A stretch of 64,000 nt of DNA from Pseudomonas cannabina (GCF_900100365.1 NZ_FNKU01000001.1:3162001-3226000); one strand, 5' to 3'; shown: positions 1 to 10,832, counted from the stretch's first letter. Program-made: numbers and translations. Notes: generated by a model from the letters alone, not told the origin.

Positions 1-601
1 CATCGGGCAGGTGTTGCGGGTTACCGAACATCAGGAACGCAGGCAACACCACCGCCAGCGCGCCCAGGTAGAAATAGCCGAAACGTCGATAGTGCGGCAA
101 GTCGCTGGGATGCCGTGCAACCAGATGTTTGTACAGCACCTGGCCGGCGGCGTAAGTGAAGTTGGCCAGTTGCAGCAGCAGGAAACCGCCGAGGAAATCG
201 CCGTCCAGGCCGTCGTAACGAATCACCCCCGCCCCCAGTACGGCAACCATTGCCGCCAGCAGCGCCCAAGGGTTGAAGCGCCGGTTGAGTGCGTCTTCGA
301 TCAGGGTCACGTGCAACGGCGTGAGAATGGTGAAGAGCAGCACTTCGGGCACCGTCAGCACCCTGAAGCTCAGGTACAGGCAGACGTAGGTAACGCCGAA
401 TTGCAGCGCGCCGATCAGCAGCATGCCACGCATGAAGCGCGGCTCGACCTGACGCCAGCGCGTCAGCGGAATGAACACCAGCCCGGCCAGCACCACGCGG
501 ACCAGTACCGCAAAGTAGCTGTCGACGTGCCCCGCCAGATAGACACCGATCAGGCTGAACGAAAACGCCTGAATCAGTGTGACAAACAGTAGATAACCCA
601 T
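1..601 (-). CDS. EamA/DMT-family transporter, partial (C-terminus outside window)
   Basis: The reverse strand is open from an ATG at 601-599 to the window edge, giving 200 residues of a very hydrophobic protein starting MGYLLFVTLIQAFSFSLIG. About six membrane segments are visible. The layout (a first EamA repeat, a charged turn around EDALNRRFNPW, then more helices) fits the drug/metabolite transporter superfamily, whose members usually have ten helices and about 290-300 residues, so roughly the last third is missing. The substrate cannot be told; related Pseudomonas proteins are annotated as carboxylate, amino acid or amine exporters. It is transcribed away from the psmE-type gene, and the 265 bp between them holds no gene I can support. 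Confidence 0.8.
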   Translation of the reverse strand, partial: MGYLLFVTLIQAFSFSLIGVYLAGHVDSYFAVLVRVVLAGLVFIPLTRWRQVEPRFMRGMLLIGALQFGVTYVCLYLSFRVLTVPEVLLFTILTPLHVTLIEDALNRRFNPWALLAAMVAVLGAGVIRYDGLDGDFLGGFLLLQLANFTYAAGQVLYKHLVARHPSDLPHYRRFGYFYLGALAVVLPAFLMFGNPQHLPD

Positions 602-866
602 GCCGCCCCCGATTTTGAAGGGCGCGACCATAGCGGTTTGCAGGCGCAACTGTCCACCCGCCACCCCTCTATTTCTGACGTCAGCCGGACGGCGCAATAC
701 ATTTCGACCGCCATAAATACGACAGCCATAAGATTGACGATTATAGCTACCCGTTCGACGAAAATATAAACCATATCGCGCAACTTTTCCTGTGCGAAAG
801 GTCTTATCCTTCGGCGATGCAATATTGACTTCCCCACCTGAAACCTTCGCCGCCTGGAGCAACCCC

Positions 867-3800
867 ATGATATTCAACACAAAAGACTTCGGAGCGCTGG
901 GCGACGGTATCACCGACGATACGGCCGCCATACAGGCCACGATCGATGCGGCGGCGGCAGCAGGGGGCGGCGAAGTCGTTCTGGGGGCTGGTACTTACAT
1001 CGTGTCCGGCGGCGAAGAGCCGTCCGACGGCTGCATGATGCTCAAGAGCAACGTCACCCTGTCGGGCGCGGGGATGGGTGAAACGATCATCAAGCTCGCT
1101 GACGGCTCGGACACCAAGGTGACCGGCATCGTGCGCTCGGCCTACGGCGAAGAAACGCATGACTTCGGCATGAAGAATCTGACCCTGGACGGCAACCGGG
1201 ACGCCACCACTGGCAAAGTGGACGGCTGGTTCAACGGCTACATTCCGGGCTCCGACGGCAAGGACTCGAACGTCACCCTCGACAGCGTCGAAATCAAGGA
1301 CTGCTCGGGCTACGGCTTCGACCCGCACGAGCAGACCGTCAACATGGTGATCAAGAACAGCGTGTCGCATGGCAACGGCCTGGACGGCTTCGTGGCCGAC
1401 TACCTGAGCGACAGCGTGTTCGAAAACAACGTGGCGTATGACAACGATCGCCACGGTTTCAACGTGGTCACCAGCACCCACGACTTCACCCTGAGCAACA
1501 ACGTCGCCTACGGCAATGGCAGCACCGGCATTGTGGTGCAGCGCGGCAGCGAGAATATTCCGTCGCCCGCCAACATCACCATCACCGGCGGCGCGGTGTA
1601 CGGCAACGGTGCCGAGGGCGTGCTGATCAAGCTGTCCAGCCAAGTGTCGGTCAGCGGCATGGACATCCATGACAACGGCAGCGCGGGCGTGCGCATTTAC
1701 GGCAGCACCGGGGTGGATGTTTTCGACAACACGCTGAGCAACAACTCCCTCGGTGCTCCGGTGCCAGAAATCATCATCCAGTCGTACGATGACACTTCGG
1801 GCGTTTCCGGCAAGTTCTTCAGCGGCAGCGACAACCTGATCCGCGGCAACGTAATCACCGGCAGCCACAACTCCACTTATGGCGTTGCCGAGCGTAACGA
1901 AGACGGTACCGACCGCAACAGTATCGTGGGCAATACCATCAGCCACACCAGCAAGGGTCTGACCCTGGTCTACGGCGACGGCAGCTTTGCCGGCGACGCG
2001 TTCCCGCTGGTCACCGTGCAAGGCAGCGAAGCCAACGACATCATCACGGGCAGCGCGGCCAACGAGCTGATCTTCGGCCTTGCGGGCAAGGACACCCTGA
2101 ACGGCGGCGCGGGCGACGACATTCTGGTCGGCGGAGCGGGTGCCGACAAGCTCAGCGGTGGCGCGGGTGCCGACACCTTCCGCTTCGATCAGTTGACCGA
2201 CAGCTATCGCACCGCCACTGTCAGCGCGACCGACCTGGTGTCCGATTTCGACATCAGCCAGGACCGCATCGACCTTTCGAACCTCGGCTTCACCGGGCTG
2301 GGCAGCGGCAAGGCCGGAACGCTGAACATCAGCTACAACGCGACCCTCGACCGTACCTACATCAAGTCGCTCGACGCGGACAGCAGCGGCAACCGCTTCG
2401 AGCTGGGGCTGAGCGGCAACCTGAAAGACACGCTGAATGCCAGTCACTTCATGTTCCAGCGTGTTATTGAAGGCACCGCAGGCGGCGATACCCTGACCGG
2501 CACCGAGGGCAACGACCTCATCAACGGCAATGCTGGCGTGGACCGTCTAAACGGCGGCGCGGGTGCGGACACCCTGACCGGCGGTGCCGATGCCGATATC
2601 CTGACCGGCGGCGCCGGGGCGGATCTTTTCATCTACACCTCGCGGCTGGACAGCTATCGCAACTACAACGCCAGTGGCACCAAGCAAAGCGACACCATCA
2701 CTGATTTCAACACGGCTGAAGACCGCATCGACCTTTCCAGCATCGGCCTGCGCGGTCTGGGCGATGGCAGCGCCAATTCCATTTACCTGTCGGTGAATGC
2801 CGATGGCAGCAAGACCTACGTCAAGACCAACGCCGTCGACACCACCGGCAACCGCTTCGAAATCGCACTGGAAGGCAACCTGCTCGACAAACTGAGCGCG
2901 TCCAACTTCATTTTTTCCACCGCGTCGGCCACCAACCAGGCTCCGGTGCTCAATACGCCGCTGATCGATCAGAACGTGACCGAACTCAAAGCGTTTTCCT
3001 ACGCCGTGCAGCCCGGCAGTTTCAGCGACCCGGACAGCACCGCGCTGACTTACAGCGCCACCCTGACCGACAACAGCGCCCTGCCCGACTGGCTGACATT
3101 CGACAGCAAGACTCTGACTTTCAGCGGTACGCCTGGCGGCACGGCATCCGGGTTGTACTCGATACTGCTGACGGCCAGCGACGCCACCGGTGCTTCGGTG
3201 GCTGACAGCTTCGCCATCAACGTGGGCAACGTCGCGCCGGGCACGCTGACCGGCTCTCAAAACGCCGAAACGCTGTACGGCACCGAGGGGGACGACACGC
3301 TTCTGGGCCTGGGCGGCGACGACACGCTGCGTGGCGATACCGGCGCCGACATCCTCAACGGCGGCGCAGGCCGGGACACCTTGTACGGCGGAGCGAATGC
3401 CGACACCTTCGTTTACAGCACGCTCACCGACAACTACCGCAATTATGAAGCGGGCGGTCTGACAGCCACCGACACGATCGCTGATTTCACCTCCGGCCAG
3501 GACAAGATCGACGTCTCTGCGCTGGGCTTCCTGGGGCTGGGCAACGGCGAAAACCACACGCTGTACATGACCCTCAACGAAGCGGGCGACAAGACTTACG
3601 TCAAGTCGGCAACGCCCGACGCCGATGACAATCGCTTCGAAATTGCCTTGAGCGGCAGCCTGATCGATACCCTGACCGAAGCCGATTTCGTGTTCGGCCA
3701 GCGTGAATCCCAGGAAATCCTTTACCTGCCGACGCTGGGCCAATCCAACGCGCGACTGCTGCGCATGACCGAAGACGATAACCAGTCCGGCACCTCGGAG

Positions 3801-5706
3801 ATGGTCAAGGACCTGATCCGTTACACCGATTACGACGTGCGCAGCCAGTTCAACGATGCCAATGGCGACCCCATCGACCTCGCCGTGGGCGGCAGCACCG
3901 TGCACCGTGGTTGGCTACTCGACCGGCACGCAGGAAGAACAGCGTGTTTCCTGGTGGCTAACCGACACCGATCAGCCGGGACCGGCACTGCTGCGCGCCA
4001 CCGAATTGCTCAAGGCCCAACTGGCGACGCTGAGTACGCTCGATCAAGTCACCACCGGCATTGTCTGGAGCCAGGGCGAAGAAGGCGCTCAGGAGATAGC
4101 CCGCGCCACCGACAAACAGGCGGCAGCCGATTTGTACAAAGCGTCGCCCCTCAAAGTGTTCGACTACCTGCACGCGCAGATCGGCGACTTCACGGTGTAC
4201 ATGGCCGAAACCGGTCACTACCAGACGGACGCAGCCAAGGCTCGCGGTTACACCGAGGAAAAAATCAGCGCCATCGTCGAAGGCGTGGGATATGTGCGCA
4301 ATGCGCAGGAAGCCATCGCCCATGAGCGCACCGACGTCAAGCTGGCGGTGGATTACAACGATTTGCCGTTACGCTATGAGGTCAACCCGCTGGTGTACCC
4401 CGATGACGTCTGGCACCTGCACGAAGAGTCGGCCGAAATAGTCGGTCAGCGACTGGCCGATTTCATCGCCAACGACCTGGGTTTCAGCGGCAATCCTGGC
4501 GACAACAACAATCCGGCCGACATTGTCAGCGGCGGTCAGAACGAAGGTGGCAACATCTTCGGCACCAGCGACGACGACACACTGGTTGGCGGCACCGGCA
4601 ACGACATTCTGGACGGTGATCAGGGCGCGGACGACATGACAGGCGGCGACGGCAATGACATTTATGTCGTCGACAACGCTCTGGACACCGTCACCGAAAG
4701 CAACGACTCGCCGTCGCAGATCGATACCGTGGTGTCTTCCGTCAGCTGGGAGCTGGGGGCGAATGTGGAAAACCTGATGCTGACCGGGTTTTCTGCCATC
4801 AATGCCACGGGTAACGCGCTGAAAAACGTCATCACCGGTAATGCGGCCAAAAATATTCTTGACGGCGGCGCGGGCGCTGACCTGCTCACGGGCGGGGACG
4901 GTTCGGACAGCTACGTCGTCGATGACGTAGCTGACCGGGTGGTCGAAACCGCGACTGATGCCCAGACCGGCGGCATCGATACGGTTTACAGCTCGCTGGC
5001 GAGTTACACCCTCGGGGCCAATCTGGAAAATCTGGTGATCACCAGCAGCGTCGGCGCCAATGCCACCGGTAACGCGTTGGACAACGTGCTGTATGCAGGC
5101 GCTGGCGATAACGTGCTCGACGGCCGCGATGGCAATGACACGGTGTCTTACCTGTTCGCCACCGCTGGCGTCACGGTCGCGCTGAACACCAGCGCTCAAC
5201 AGGCCACTGGCGGCTCCGGGCTGGACACCCTCAAGGGCACGGAAAACCTGACGGGCAGCCAGTTCGCCGACGCGCTGACCGGCAACAAGAACGCCAACGT
5301 TTTGATCGGCGGCGAAGGCAATGACACGTTATCCGGCGGCGCGGGCGACGATGTGCTGATCGGCGGTTCAGGCGCGGACACGCTGATTGGCGGCACCGGT
5401 GCCGATCATTATGTGTTCAACAGTGCCAACGACGTGGGTATGGGCGCACTGCGCGACATCATTAACGGCTTCAAGGTGGCGGAAGGCGACAAACTGGACT
5501 TCTCTGCCTTCGATGCCCGGCCGTCCACCGATGACGCGGATGCTTTCGTGTTCATCGGCAATGCTGCGTTCAGCGCCGGTAACACAGGCGAGCTGCGCTT
5601 CGCCGATGGCGTGCTGTACGGCAACATCGACGACAACGTTGGCGCGGATTTCGAAATCCAGCTGACCGGCGTGCAGAGCCTGCAGGCGGCTGACGTTATC
5701 GTCTGA
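867..5706 (+). pseudogene. psmE: PsmE-type mannuronan C-5-epimerase / alginate O-acetylhydrolase, frameshifted by a 7-bp duplication
   Basis: Secreted alginate-modifying enzyme: epimerises mannuronate to guluronate and removes O-acetyl groups. The start is taken at ATG 867 (MIFNTKDFGALGDG), which matches the AlgE family start and follows a GGAG. Module order: parallel beta-helix A-module (residues 1-385); RTX-type R-modules near 2020-2460 and 2470-2910; an Ig/cadherin-like segment near 2940-3235; a third R-module to about 3690; a GQSN-containing SGNH acetylhydrolase domain to about 4490; then calcium-binding nonapeptide repeats to the stop. Y149, D152, H154 and R195, the catalytic residues of AlgE4, fall at the same numbers here. 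The frame breaks at 3896-3909, where CACCGTG is present twice. With one copy removed, the gene reads through as 1610 residues. As it stands, translation shifts frame and ends at 4325, losing the hydrolase domain and the C-terminal repeats that normally carry the type I secretion signal. The epimerase half remains intact. Confidence 0.88.
3896..3909 (+). repeat. 7-bp tandem duplication (CACCGTG x2) that frameshifts psmE
   Basis: CACCGTG occurs at 3896-3902 and again at 3903-3909. Frame 0 is open before it and frame +1 after it. Deleting either copy joins them as G-S-T-V-V-G-Y-S-T inside the acetylhydrolase domain, and the full length then becomes an exact multiple of three. A direct duplication by slippage is the simplest explanation; a sequencing or assembly error is the alternative. 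Confidence 0.85.
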
Positions 5707-5740
5707 GAGCGACCATGTTCCGCGCTCACGGTCGAATCTC

Positions 5741-5998
5741 AACTATCGTGCCTGCGCTCTGCGTAGGTATGCCGTTCTGTAAACTCCCCGTCCGATCCTG
5801 ACTGTGCAGCGCGGCGCAGATTTTGTGACGCAGAGCGTCATCCAATGCATTTCTACGCTGGAGCGTAAGGAACGATAATCGCAACTATCGTGCCTGCACT
5901 CCGCGTAGGCCTTTGGTTATCGTACCGACGCTCCGCGTCGATAAGCAGTTCTGGACGCTCTGCGTCCGGTCTTGAGTGTGCGGCGTGCCGCAGTTTGT
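5741..5998. repeat. Hairpin-rich intergenic repeat block after psmE
   Basis: The 400-bp gap between the psmE stop and the next gene has no supportable gene. It carries several short palindromes with an ACGC-loop-GCGT core: 5751-5767 (CCTGCGCTCTGCGTAGG), 5826-5840 (TGACGCAGAGCGTCA), 5926-5940 (CGACGCTCCGCGTCG) and 5953-5967 (GGACGCTCTGCGTCC), plus looser relatives near 5854 and 5893. The same short hairpins recur in other gaps of this window with different outer bases that still pair. They may help end transcription of psmE or be a REP-like dispersed family; neither is proven. Confidence 0.7.
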
Positions 5999-6107
5999 GA
6001 GTTCCACCCGCCAAAACCTCACTTGAAATCCCACGCATCGATCAGAAACGCGAAGCCTCTCTACCCCTCATCCATAAATTTGTTTTATCCATAAGAGCGC
6101 TCTACTC

Positions 6108-6422
6108 TCAGGCTGGCTGACAGGTCAGTCTGATGCGCAACTTGATAATGCTGCGATTGAATTTGGACGACACGTCAACGCTCTTGCCTGCCCCCACTTG
6201 CACACGCCGGGTACGCGGCGCTTCTGGCCCATTGGTGAACACTACTGAACATTTGGCGTCTACGTCACCGTAGTTGTTGACGGTGATCGCCCCGGTGTCG
6301 TGATAGACATCATGGGTTGCGTAGTCGATCTTCACGCCCTGGTACTGCTTTTCCACTTCGATGGGGTACGCAAACGCTGTGAAAGGCAACATGACCAGCA
6401 GTAAACAACACAGTCGATTCAT
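6108..6422 (-). CDS. Small secreted protein of unknown function
   Basis: 104 residues with a clear Sec signal peptide (MNRLCCLLLVMLPFTAFA, cleavage before YPIEV). A CGGAG ribosome site lies six bases before the ATG. The mature part is about 86 residues with two cysteines (CSVVF, LTCQP) that could form one disulfide, and it looks beta-rich (GAITVNNYGD, KLRIRLTC). It is convergent with the psmE-type gene and divergent from the LysR gene starting at 6488. I recognise it only as a conserved Pseudomonas periplasmic-type hypothetical; some relatives carry an implausible 3-phosphoglycerate kinase label. No function is assigned. Confidence 0.7.
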   Translation of the reverse strand: MNRLCCLLLVMLPFTAFAYPIEVEKQYQGVKIDYATHDVYHDTGAITVNNYGDVDAKCSVVFTNGPEAPRTRRVQVGAGKSVDVSSKFNRSIIKLRIRLTCQPA

Positions 6423-6487
6423 TCGGCAGTCTCCGGGACGATGTAGTCAGAATAGAACAACCGCCAGTATTAAAGAGGAATTACAGC

Positions 6488-7411
6488 ATGAAAGCGCCCC
6501 GCGTGACGCTCGACCAGTGGCGCACGTTGCAAGCCGTTGTCGATCATGGCGGTTTTGCCCAGGCGGCCGAAGCCTTGCACCGTTCGCAATCATCCGTGAG
6601 TTATACCGTGGCTCGCATGCAGGAACAGCTCGGCGTGCCGCTGCTGCGTATCGACGGGCGCAAGGCCGTGCTGACCGAGGCCGGCGGTGTGTTACTGCGG
6701 CGCTCGCGGCAACTGGTCAAACAGGCGAGCCAGCTGGAAGACCTCGCCCACCACATGGAACAGGGCTGGGAAGCGGAGGTGCGACTGGTGATCGACGCGG
6801 CCTACCCATCGGCACGGCTGGTCAGGGCGCTGACCGCGTTCATGCCGCAAAGCCGCGGCTGTCGGGTTCGTCTGCGCGAGGAGGTGCTGTCCGGGGTCGA
6901 AGAAGTGTTACTCGAAGGCGTCGCAGATCTGGCCATCAGCGGCTACAGCATCGCAGGCCATCTGGGCACGGAAATGAGCGCTGTCGAGTTCGTCGCCGTT
7001 GCCCACCCGGACCACGCACTGCATCAGGCCAATCGCGAATTGACCTTTCAAGACCTGGAAAGCCAGTTGCAGGTGGTGATTCGCGACTCAGGCAGGCAGC
7101 AGCCGAGAGATTTCGGCTGGCTGGGCGCCGAACAGCGCTGGACGGTCGGCAGTCTCGGCACCGCGGCGACCTTTGTCAGCAACGGCCTGGGTTTTGCGTG
7201 GCTGCCGCGGCACATGATCGAACGCGAGTTGCGCGAAGGGCTGCTCAAGCCCCTGCCGCTCGACAAGGGTGGCGTCCGCAACCCGACGTTCTATCTTTAT
7301 TCCAGCAAAGACAAACCGCTGGGCCCGGCGACGCAGATTCTGGTCGATCTGATCCGCAGTTTTGACACCGCACCACTGACCGCTGCGCTGCCAGCACCCC
7401 GACACGCCTGA
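6488..7411 (+). CDS. LysR-family transcriptional regulator
   Basis: 307 residues, the usual LysR length. The N-terminal winged helix-turn-helix is evident (residues 8-65: TLQAVVDHGGFAQAAEALHR, then SQSSVSYTVARMQEQLGVPL). The rest matches a periplasmic-binding-protein-like effector domain. AGAGGA precedes the ATG at good distance. It lies 13 bp upstream of the alpha/beta hydrolase gene in the same direction, so the two are probably co-transcribed. LysR regulators often act on a neighbour, but here no divergent target is present apart from the small secreted gene at 6422. The effector molecule is unknown. Confidence 0.9.
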   Translation: MKAPRVTLDQWRTLQAVVDHGGFAQAAEALHRSQSSVSYTVARMQEQLGVPLLRIDGRKAVLTEAGGVLLRRSRQLVKQASQLEDLAHHMEQGWEAEVRLVIDAAYPSARLVRALTAFMPQSRGCRVRLREEVLSGVEEVLLEGVADLAISGYSIAGHLGTEMSAVEFVAVAHPDHALHQANRELTFQDLESQLQVVIRDSGRQQPRDFGWLGAEQRWTVGSLGTAATFVSNGLGFAWLPRHMIERELREGLLKPLPLDKGGVRNPTFYLYSSKDKPLGPATQILVDLIRSFDTAPLTAALPAPRHA

Positions 7412-7424
7412 CAGGAGTAGACAG

Positions 7425-8213
7425 ATGGCGTTCTTCGAACATGACGAGTGCACGCTGCACTATGAAGAATACGGCCAGGGCGAACCGGTCCTGCTGCTGC
7501 ACGGCTTGGGGTCCAGCTGTCAGGACTGGGAGTACCAGATCCCGGCGCTGGCCGCGCGCTATCGCGTCATCGTCATGGACCTGCGCGGCCACGGGCGCTC
7601 GGACAAGCCCCATGAGCGCTACAGCATTCAGGGCATGAGCAACGACGTGGAAGCGCTGATCGAACACCTCCGACTCGGCCCGGTGCATGTGGTCGGCCTG
7701 TCGATGGGCGGCATGGTCGGCTTTCAACTGGCCGTCGATCAGCCTGCGTTACTCAAGAGCCTGTGCATCGTCAACAGTGCGCCGCAGGTCAAAGTCCGAA
7801 GCCCGGGTGATCTCTGGCAATGGGCCAGACGCTGGACGCTGTCGCGCGTTGTCGGCATGGCAACCCTGGGACAGGCTTTGGGCAAGCTGCTGTTTCCCAA
7901 ACCGGAGCAGGCCGAGCTGCGGCGCAAGATGGCCGAGCGGTGGGGCAGGAATGACAAGCGCGCCTACCTCGCCAGTTTTGACGCCATCGTCGGCTGGGGC
8001 GTGGAACAGCATCTGGCGCGCATCACCTGCCCGACCCTGGTCATCGCGGCCGAGCATGACTACACGCCGGTATCGCTCAAAGAGGATTACGTGAAACGCA
8101 TGCCCAATGCCCGACTGGTCGTCATCAGCGACTCCCGGCATGCCACGCCGCTGGATCAGCCTGAGCGATTCAATCGTACGCTGCTGGAATTCATCGACAG
8201 TACCGGGGTCTGA
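7425..8213 (+). CDS. Alpha/beta-fold hydrolase
   Basis: 262 residues. The oxyanion-hole segment LLLHGLGSSCQDW and the nucleophile elbow GLSMGG (Ser in G-x-S-x-G) are plain. An acidic residue follows in AAEHDYTP, and the catalytic histidine is in SDSRHATPLDQ near the C-terminus, so the triad looks complete. There is no signal peptide, so it should be cytoplasmic. The family includes enol-lactonases, haloperoxidase-like enzymes and esterases, and the sequence alone does not choose between them. A strong AGGAG site sits just after the LysR stop, supporting one operon. Confidence 0.88.
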   Translation: MAFFEHDECTLHYEEYGQGEPVLLLHGLGSSCQDWEYQIPALAARYRVIVMDLRGHGRSDKPHERYSIQGMSNDVEALIEHLRLGPVHVVGLSMGGMVGFQLAVDQPALLKSLCIVNSAPQVKVRSPGDLWQWARRWTLSRVVGMATLGQALGKLLFPKPEQAELRRKMAERWGRNDKRAYLASFDAIVGWGVEQHLARITCPTLVIAAEHDYTPVSLKEDYVKRMPNARLVVISDSRHATPLDQPERFNRTLLEFIDSTGV

Positions 8214-8334
8214 AAACCGTGTGCGGATCGTTCGCCTGCCGCAGCGCAGACCTTCGAGCGCTGGGCAAAAAAGGCCAAACGTGCTTTCCTTGGCGGCCAC
8301 AGTCGATATCTCTCAATGAAGGACGCGTTGCCAC

Positions 8335-8898
8335 ATGCTGAAAAAAATCGCTCTCACCGCCTGCTCCGTGCTGTTTGCCGCCAACCTGATGGCAGCTCAA
8401 GACAAGGCCACGCATGTGGTACTCGACACCAGCTTCGGGCAGATTGAAATCGAACTGGCAGACACCAAAGCGCCGCTCAGCACTGCGAATTTTCTGGGTT
8501 ACGTCGACAGCGGTTTTTACAGCAACACCATTTTTCACCGGGTGATTCCGGGCTTCATGGTTCAGGGCGGTGGTTTCACCCAGCAACTGGTTCAAAAGCC
8601 CACCAAGGGCCCGATCAAGAACGAAGCGCAAAATGGCTTGCATAACGTGCGCGGCACCATTGCCATGGCCCGTACTTCGGACGTGAACTCGGCCACCAGC
8701 CAGTTCTTCATCAACACCAACGACAACGCGATGCTCGACAACGGTGCCCGTGACTTCGGTTATGCGGTATTCGGCAAAGTCGTCAAAGGTATGGACGTGG
8801 TCGACAACATCGTCAACGCCCGCACCAGTAACCAGAAAGGCATGCAAAACGTGCCTGTCGACCCGATCCTGATCAAGTCCGCCAAGCGCGTCGACTGA
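8335..8898 (+). CDS. ppiA: Exported cyclophilin-type peptidyl-prolyl cis-trans isomerase
   Basis: 187 residues with a Sec signal peptide ending near NLMAA, so the enzyme acts in the periplasm. The cyclophilin fold follows: [14 protein letters not shown] carries the catalytic arginine, then [20 protein letters not shown] and [17 protein letters not shown], all family hallmarks. It catalyses proline isomerisation during folding of exported proteins. It lies between the hydrolase and the ABC exporter genes, with gaps of about 120 and 100 bp, so it probably has its own promoter. The length fits periplasmic PpiA rather than the shorter cytoplasmic PpiB. Confidence 0.9.
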   Translation: MLKKIALTACSVLFAANLMAAQDKATHVVLDTSFGQIEIELADTKAPLSTANFLGYVDSGFYSNTIFHRVIPGFMVQGGGFTQQLVQKPTKGPIKNEAQNGLHNVRGTIAMARTSDVNSATSQFFINTNDNAMLDNGARDFGYAVFGKVVKGMDVVDNIVNARTSNQKGMQNVPVDPILIKSAKRVD

Positions 8899-8999
8899 TC
8901 GGAAACCTGTACCGCACGAAGCCTTCCCGGCCCGTGCGGCACGGCCGGGACAGCCTCTATTTATCAAGGAGAGCCCACCCTGCGTGGGTCTGATAGCCA

Positions 9000-10832
9000 A
9001 TGCTTTATCGTCGTTTTGAAAAGCTGATCGACATCTTCAAAGACGCTCCTACCGCTGCCCCGCCCAATACCGTCTTCGCGTTTTATATGTACTACCTGCG
9101 TCAGGTATGGCCGACCTTCACCGCACTACTGTGTGTCGGGCTGATCGGGGCGCTGATCGAGGTGTCGCTGTCCAGCTACCTGAGCCGTATCATCGACCTG
9201 GCACAAAGCACACCGCCCAAAGACTTCTTCAGCATTCATGGCTCGGAGCTGATCTGGATGATGGTCGTGGCCTTGCTGCTGCGCCCGATATTTGTCGGCC
9301 TGCACGACCTGCTGGTGCATCAGACCATCAGCCCTGGCATGACCAACCTGATTCGCTGGCAGAACCACAGCTACGTGCTCAAGCAGAGCGTGAACTTCTT
9401 CCAGAATGACTTCGCAGGGCGCATCGCCCAGCGCATCATGCAGACCGGCAACTCGCTGCGCGACTCGGCGGTGCAGTCGGTGGACGCGCTGTGGCATGTG
9501 CTGATCTACGCGGTCAGCGCCATGGTGCTGTTCGCTGAAGCGGACTGGCGCCTGATGATCCCGCTGGGTACCTGGATCGCGGCGTTCATCCTCGCCCTGA
9601 TGTACTTCGTGCCCAGAGTGAAGCAGCGTTCGGTGGATTCGTCCGATGCGCGCTCCCGGCTGATGGGCCGGATTGTCGATGGCTACACCAACATCACCAC
9701 GCTGAAACTGTTCGCCCACACCAACCACGAACAGCAGTACGCACGCGAGGCGATGCGTGATCACACCGAAAAAAGTCAGCTGGCCGGCCGCGTCGTGACC
9801 TCGATGGACGCCACCATCACCAGCATGAACGGCGTGCTGATTGTCACCACCACCGGGCTGGCGCTGTGGCTGTGGACCCAATCGATGATCTCGGTCGGTG
9901 CGATTGCGCTGGCCACAGGCCTGGTGATTCGTATCGTCAACATGTCCGGCTGGATCATGTGGGTGGTCAACGGCATCTTCGAGAACATCGGTACCGTGCA
10001 GGATGGCCTGGAAAGCATTTCGCAACCGGTCACGGTCAACGACCGGCCCGGCGCCCTGCCGCTGAAGATCGAAAAGGGCGGCGTGAAGTTCGATGGCGTC
10101 GATTTCCATTATGGCAACGGCAACGGGATCATTCACAACCTCAACCTGGACATCAAACCGGGTGAGAAAATCGGCTTGATCGGGCCTTCGGGCGCGGGCA
10201 AGTCGACGCTGGTGAACCTGCTGTTGCGCATGTATGACGTGCAAGGTGGCAGGATTCTGATCGACGGCCAGGATATTTCCGAGATTACGCAGGAAAGCCT
10301 GCGTGCGCAGATCGGCATGATCACTCAGGACACCTCGCTGCTGCATCGCTCGATTCGCGAAAACCTCCTGTATGGCAATCCGCACGCCACCGATGAACAG
10401 CTCTGGGAATCCATTCACAAGGCCCGCGCCGACGAGTTCATTCCACTGCTGTCGGACTCTGAAGGCCGCACCGGCTTCGATGCTCACGTCGGTGAACGCG
10501 GTGTGAAACTGTCCGGCGGTCAGCGCCAGCGTATCGCGATCACCCGGGTGCTGCTCAAGGACGCGCCGATTCTGATCATGGACGAAGCCACCTCGGCACT
10601 CGATTCCGAAGTCGAGGCGGCGATTCAGGAGAGCTTGGAGACGTTGATGCAAGGCAAAACGGTCATCGCCATCGCCCACCGCCTGTCGACCATTGCCCGG
10701 ATGGATCGGCTGGTGGTCCTGGAAAAAGGCCAGATCGCCGAAACCGGTACCCACGCCGAACTGTTGGCCCGGGGCGGGCTGTATGCCAGGTTATGGCAGC
10801 ACCAGACCGGCGGGTTTGTGGGGGTGGATTGA
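9000..10832 (+). CDS. ABC-type exporter, fused permease and ATPase
   Basis: 610 residues: a six-helix transmembrane domain (about residues 30-330) followed by a nucleotide-binding domain. Walker A is GPSGAGKST, the signature is LSGGQRQRIAI, Walker B is ILIMDEATSALD, and the switch histidine is in IAHRLSTI. This is the MsbA/multidrug half-transporter architecture, working as a dimer in the inner membrane; the cargo is unknown. The best ribosome site (AAGGAG, 8967-8972) is about 28 bp upstream of the first in-frame ATG, and a small hairpin (CCCAC-CCTGC-GTGGG, 8974-8988) lies between. An in-frame TAG at 8994-8996 excludes an earlier start. Confidence 0.92.
   Translation: MLYRRFEKLIDIFKDAPTAAPPNTVFAFYMYYLRQVWPTFTALLCVGLIGALIEVSLSSYLSRIIDLAQSTPPKDFFSIHGSELIWMMVVALLLRPIFVGLHDLLVHQTISPGMTNLIRWQNHSYVLKQSVNFFQNDFAGRIAQRIMQTGNSLRDSAVQSVDALWHVLIYAVSAMVLFAEADWRLMIPLGTWIAAFILALMYFVPRVKQRSVDSSDARSRLMGRIVDGYTNITTLKLFAHTNHEQQYAREAMRDHTEKSQLAGRVVTSMDATITSMNGVLIVTTTGLALWLWTQSMISVGAIALATGLVIRIVNMSGWIMWVVNGIFENIGTVQDGLESISQPVTVNDRPGALPLKIEKGGVKFDGVDFHYGNGNGIIHNLNLDIKPGEKIGLIGPSGAGKSTLVNLLLRMYDVQGGRILIDGQDISEITQESLRAQIGMITQDTSLLHRSIRENLLYGNPHATDEQLWESIHKARADEFIPLLSDSEGRTGFDAHVGERGVKLSGGQRQRIAITRVLLKDAPILIMDEATSALDSEVEAAIQESLETLMQGKTVIAIAHRLSTIARMDRLVVLEKGQIAETGTHAELLARGGLYARLWQHQTGGFVGVD

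Noticed and set aside
574..837. 87-residue reverse-strand frame upstream of psmE
   Set aside because: Overlaps the start of the EamA gene, no ribosome site, no recognisable features.
804..3905. Long reverse-strand open frames (547 and 452 residues) opposite psmE
   Set aside because: They mirror the GC-rich repeats of the RTX gene, lack ribosome sites and match no family; the forward frame has clear catalytic motifs.
3910..4325. Out-of-frame tail of the first psmE frame
   Set aside because: It results from the 7-bp duplication; the other frame restores the acetylhydrolase domain.
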